9,493 bases of DNA from positions 1 to 9,493 of the forward strand of contig WRHT01000041.1 in NCBI GenBank assembly GCA_009783115.1, written 5' to 3'. The notes under the pieces are model-generated. The model was not told where the DNA came from and did no database searches. It was given only the letters and a program-made list of their open reading frames with translations. The position numbers and the translations under genes are program-made. Origin of the DNA: Desulfovibrionaceae bacterium. Lineage in GTDB: Bacteria; Desulfobacterota; Desulfovibrionia; Desulfovibrionales; Desulfovibrionaceae. Of the stretch, positions 7,180 to 9,493 are shown in pieces. Numbering within the stretch: the stretch's first letter is position 1; each line of letters starts with the position of its first letter.

Positions 7180-7211
7180 CTGCCGCGCCGCCGTGAGGGC
7201 GGCGCGGCAGC
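7179..7211. terminator. Strong GC-rich hairpin between convergent genes
   Basis: Two perfectly complementary 14-base arms (7179-7192 and 7198-7211, almost all G and C) enclose the five-base loop GTGAG. The hairpin sits between the aqpZ stop (7146) and the stop of the convergent flavoprotein gene (7223). Its position suggests transcription termination in both directions. A U-tract is missing on both sides, so it may instead act as a roadblock or protect mRNA 3' ends. Confidence 0.6.
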
Positions 7212-7222
7212 ATGGACGCCGC

Positions 7223-7690
7223 CTATGCCGGGTTGCGTTTGCCGCGGATCTTTTCCGGGGTGATGCGCAGGATGACGGTTTTGTCCATGATGCCTTGATC
7301 CATAGGCAGATTTTGCATGGCGAAACCGGCGAGCAGGCATTCCAGCCCCGCCCTCCGGGCATTTTCATCAGCGCCGGGGAGCAGGATTTCCGCCCGCCCA
7401 TCTACCAGAACGGAGCGGTAATGCATAGTGCAGGCGCAGGGTTTGTCCTTGTGAAGCAAACGCGCCTCGGCGATCAGGCAGAGTTGCGTCCTGGGGTTGG
7501 CACGGAGGACTTCCAGCTTCCGGCCTTCCAAGGCACAGTGGACGTAAAAATACCGCCCGTCCCAGGCCGGGTTGACCGGCACGGCATAGGGAACAGCGCC
7601 GTCCACCATGCTCAGCACCCCGTATTCGGCCCGGCGGATGATCTCTTCCAGTTCGGCCGGGTCGGCTATCTCCTGTCTGGCCCGGCGCAT
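7223..7690 (-). CDS. NimA-like / pyridoxamine 5'-phosphate oxidase-fold flavoprotein
   Basis: A 155-residue protein with the split-barrel flavin-binding fold. It opens MRRARQEIADPAELEEII and shows GVLSMVD, PYAVPVNPAWDGRYFYVHCALEGRKLEVL (about 34-62) and CTMHYRSVLVDGRAEIL (about 87-103). This pattern fits the FMN-binding proteins near NimA (nitroimidazole reductase) and other small PPOX-fold proteins of anaerobes; H51 sits at the usual His of the HxA..GxK block. The real substrate is unknown. Resistance to nitroimidazoles should not be assumed from sequence. The start at 7690 matches the family's MRR..RE opening and has GGAG seven bases ahead; an in-frame ATG at 7750 adds 20 residues that do not look like the family. 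Its ATG overlaps the stop of a 37-codon upstream ORF (TGATG). Confidence 0.85.
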   Translation of the reverse strand: MRRARQEIADPAELEEIIRRAEYGVLSMVDGAVPYAVPVNPAWDGRYFYVHCALEGRKLEVLRANPRTQLCLIAEARLLHKDKPCACTMHYRSVLVDGRAEILLPGADENARRAGLECLLAGFAMQNLPMDQGIMDKTVILRITPEKIRGKRNPA

Positions 7691-7803
7691 CACATGGCTC
7701 CGGGCTTTCCTGCGCCACCGCGCATGGCGGCCCCGTCCACAGGACAGCACTCCAACGCCTCTTCTCCGGACAAGGCGGCAAGTATCTTCTTGTCAGCATT
7801 CAT
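7690..7803 (-). CDS. Possible 37-residue ORF, overlapping the flavoprotein start
   Basis: The reverse strand from ATG 7803 encodes 37 residues, beginning MNADKKILAALSGEEALECC and ending GAGKPGAM, with a TGA whose A is also the first base of the flavoprotein ATG. A GGGA stretch ends about ten bases before its ATG. The coupled TGATG layout and a plausible codon pattern support translation, either as a small protein or as a leader that feeds ribosomes to the next gene. No family is recognised. The two adjacent cysteines are the only notable feature. A non-coding 5' leader remains quite possible. Confidence 0.4.
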   Translation of the reverse strand: MNADKKILAALSGEEALECCPVDGAAMRGGAGKPGAM

Positions 7804-7873
7804 GATTACTGTTTCCCTACCATAAGCCCTTTATTCGCTTCTGGCGTCATAATCCATCCCGCGGCAGCCAGGC

Positions 7874-7903
7874 TTGATGTCGGCATTTTTAGACAATTAT
7901 TAT
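7874..7903 (+). promoter_or_regulatory. Weak promoter candidate for the Re-citrate synthase gene
   Basis: TTGATG (7874-7879) and TATTAT (7898-7903, five of six matches) are 18 bases apart on the plus strand, in the AT-rich spacer. A perfect TATAAT at 7906-7911 has no good -35 partner. If used, the mRNA would have a leader of roughly 145 bases. The surrounding AT-richness makes chance matches likely. Confidence 0.3.
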
Positions 7904-8014
7904 TATATAATCACAACATCCATAAAAAACAATAAAAAAAATATAAATTACATAAGTTCTCTCCCGGCTTTTTTTGCTTGCTTAATGCCGGACTTGGATA
8001 TATTCAATAAATTC

Positions 8015-8034
8015 CGCCCGTCTTTACGCGGGCG
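8015..8034 (+). other. Small hairpin in the Re-citrate synthase leader
   Basis: CGCCCG (8015-8020) and CGGGCG (8029-8034) pair around an eight-base loop. It ends nine bases before the AAGGAG ribosome site and does not include it. It could shape the leader or stabilise mRNA. There is no sign of a known riboswitch. Confidence 0.3.
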
Positions 8035-8054
8035 CGACTTGCAAGGAGAAGGAC

Positions 8055-9485
8055 ATGCCACTGCTGCGCAGAAACAAACGGGAATACGACCACAAACTGA
8101 AAAACCCCAAGGAGCCCCAGTTGTACAGGGAGCTCTTCCCTTACAGCCAAATCGGCCGTATTCCATTTGACAATGTTCTGGTCATGCCCGACCCGGCTGA
8201 ACCCATGTTCATCACCGACACCACCTTCCGGGATGGGCAACAGGCCAGGCCGCCCTACACCGCCAAGCAGATCGCCGACATTTTTGAACTGCTGCATGAA
8301 CTGGGTGGACGCAGCGGACTGATCCAGGCCGCGGAATTTTTCATGTATTCCGAGAAAGACCGCCAGGCCATTGAACTCTGCCGGGCCAAAAACTACAAAT
8401 TTCCACGGATCACCGGCTGGATCCGGGCCAACCTAAATGACCTGAAACTGGCCAGAAGCATGGGATTTAGCGAGGTGGGACTGCTGACCAGCGCCTCTGA
8501 CTACCATATTTACCTGAAACTGGGCTGGAACCGCAAAGAGGCCTTTGACAACTATGTGAAAATCGCGGCCCAGGCTCTGGAATGGGGCATCATCCCCCGT
8601 TGCCACTTCGAAGATGTGACCAGGGCGGATATTTACGGTTTCTGTCTGCCCTTGGCCGAAAAATTAATGGACCTGTCCAGGGAGGCCGGGCTGCCGGTGA
8701 AGATTCGCCTCTGCGACACCATGGGCTTCGGGGTTCCATACGCCGGGGCCTCCCTGCCCAGGGGCGTGCCCCGCCTAGTGGGAGCCTTCACCCATGCGGC
8801 CGGAGTGCCGGGGGAATGGCTGGAATGGCATGGGCACAACGATTTCCACAAGGCGTTGGTCAACGGGGTGACCGCCTGGCTGTATGGCTGCGGCGGGGTA
8901 AGCTGCACGCTCCTGGGTTTCGGCGAACGCACCGGCAATACCCCTCTGGAGGCCTTGGTGATGGAATACATCTCCCTCACCGGAGATGACGAGGCCGCCA
9001 GCACCAGGACGATCGCCCAAATTGCCGAATATTTCAGCACGGAGCTGGACTACCGTATTCCGGACAATTACCCGTTTGTGGGCAAGGACTTCAACGCCAC
9101 CAGCGCCGGCGTGCATGTGGACGGACTGAGCAAAAACGAAGAAATATACAATATCTTTGATACCGAACTGCTCCTGGGCCGGCCCGTGCCCATAATCATC
9201 ACCGACAAGTCCGGCCGGGCCGGGGTGGCCCATTGGATCAACCAGGAACTATCTCTAAAGAACGAAAACAGGGTAAGCAAGAACCACCCTTCCGTTGGGC
9301 GCATCTATGATCGTATTATGGCCGCCTATGAAAAAGGGCGGGCCACTTCCTTTTCCAACAAGGAGATGCTCAGCCTGGCCCACCGCTTTATGCCGGAGCT
9401 GTTCACCTCCGACTTCGCCCGCCTCCGGCGGGGGGCCGCCCAGATGGGCGCCCCGCCCGTCGCCCCCGGGGCCGCGCGGTGCTAA
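8055..9485 (+). CDS. Re-type citrate synthase (EC 2.3.3.3), DRE-TIM metallolyase family
   Basis: This 476-residue enzyme should condense oxaloacetate with acetyl-CoA to citrate with Re-face stereochemistry. It is unrelated to ordinary Si-citrate synthase and belongs with isopropylmalate and homocitrate synthases. Evidence: ITDTTFRDGQQARPPYT (53-69) with R59-D60, TGWIRA, LTSASDYHIYLKL (144-156), PRCHFEDVTRADIYGF (181-196), VKIRLCDTMGFGV, EWHGHNDFHKALVNG with metal-binding H259 and H261, GFGERTGNTP, AGVHVDG and EEIYNIFDTELLLGRP (362-377). These blocks agree with what I recall of the Clostridium kluyveri and Desulfovibrio enzymes; homocitrate and isopropylmalate synthases do not share the SDYHI and IYNIFDT runs to this degree. 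AAGGAG (8043-8048), six bases before ATG, fixes the start. The tail after about residue 460 is rich in Ala and Pro and ends in Cys. No regulatory LeuA dimer domain is obvious. The next gene is outside the window. Confidence 0.9.
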   Translation: MPLLRRNKREYDHKLKNPKEPQLYRELFPYSQIGRIPFDNVLVMPDPAEPMFITDTTFRDGQQARPPYTAKQIADIFELLHELGGRSGLIQAAEFFMYSEKDRQAIELCRAKNYKFPRITGWIRANLNDLKLARSMGFSEVGLLTSASDYHIYLKLGWNRKEAFDNYVKIAAQALEWGIIPRCHFEDVTRADIYGFCLPLAEKLMDLSREAGLPVKIRLCDTMGFGVPYAGASLPRGVPRLVGAFTHAAGVPGEWLEWHGHNDFHKALVNGVTAWLYGCGGVSCTLLGFGERTGNTPLEALVMEYISLTGDDEAASTRTIAQIAEYFSTELDYRIPDNYPFVGKDFNATSAGVHVDGLSKNEEIYNIFDTELLLGRPVPIIITDKSGRAGVAHWINQELSLKNENRVSKNHPSVGRIYDRIMAAYEKGRATSFSNKEMLSLAHRFMPELFTSDFARLRRGAAQMGAPPVAPGAARC

Positions 9486-9493
9486 CCGCATTC

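Noticed and set aside
7964..7991. CCGGC and GCCGG flank an 18-base T-rich stretch in the spacer before the Re-citrate synthase gene, which suggested a terminator or riboswitch.
   Set aside because: A five-base stem with a long loop is weak, the T-run is inside the loop, and no riboswitch core is recognisable.
8775..9233. A 152-codon reverse-strand frame inside the Re-citrate synthase gene.
   Set aside because: The plus strand encodes unbroken conserved enzyme motifs there; the reverse frame resembles nothing.
1..9493. CRISPR array, mobile element, phage or toxin-antitoxin module.
   Set aside because: No regularly spaced repeats, transposase or integrase motifs, terminal repeats or known toxin-antitoxin pairs were seen; the gene content is chromosomal and ordinary.

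Overview
The window reads as a piece of chromosome from an anaerobic, probably sulfate-reducing bacterium of the Desulfovibrionaceae type. This is inferred from three things: a 476-residue Re-type citrate synthase, an enzyme known from Clostridium kluyveri and Desulfovibrio; a Crp/Fnr regulator of a subtype common in anaerobes; and moderately GC-rich genes separated by AT-rich gaps. No rRNA, tRNA, CRISPR array, insertion sequence, phage gene or integration scar was seen. The window is ordinary core/housekeeping sequence with some unusual details.

Left part (1-5183, all minus strand). A chain of genes runs leftwards: a PAS-GGDEF-EAL cyclic-di-GMP protein, whose stop overlaps the start of ribonuclease HII (TGATG); 16 bases later a long U32-family protein; and after an 82-base gap an AlaC-like aminotransferase that runs off the left edge. 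The first three genes look like one transcription unit, and the best promoter candidate of the window lies directly in front of the PAS-GGDEF-EAL gene.

Middle part (5184-7222). On the plus strand, diverging from the c-di-GMP gene, is a short DarP/YjgA-like (DUF615) gene. It converges on a Crp/Fnr-family regulator (minus strand). That regulator diverges from an AqpZ-type water channel (plus strand) across a 160-base intergenic region. This region holds a nearly perfect 20-base dyad that could be an operator for one or both genes. Two hairpins end the water-channel gene and the convergent gene that follows it.

Right part (7223-9493). A NimA-like/pyridoxamine-5'-phosphate-oxidase-fold flavoprotein lies on the minus strand, preceded by a possible 37-codon ORF that overlaps it by one base. 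After an AT-rich divergent spacer comes the Re-citrate synthase on the plus strand, complete up to base 9485.

The genes do not form one pathway. Re-citrate synthase starts the oxidative branch towards 2-oxoglutarate/glutamate, and the AlaC-like aminotransferase would use glutamate or alanine amino groups, but they lie at opposite ends and show no sign of co-regulation. I found no convincing new multi-gene system. The best leads are the Re-citrate synthase, the EAL domain with substituted catalytic positions, the intergenic dyad, the possible coupled small ORF and the half-length DarP protein.
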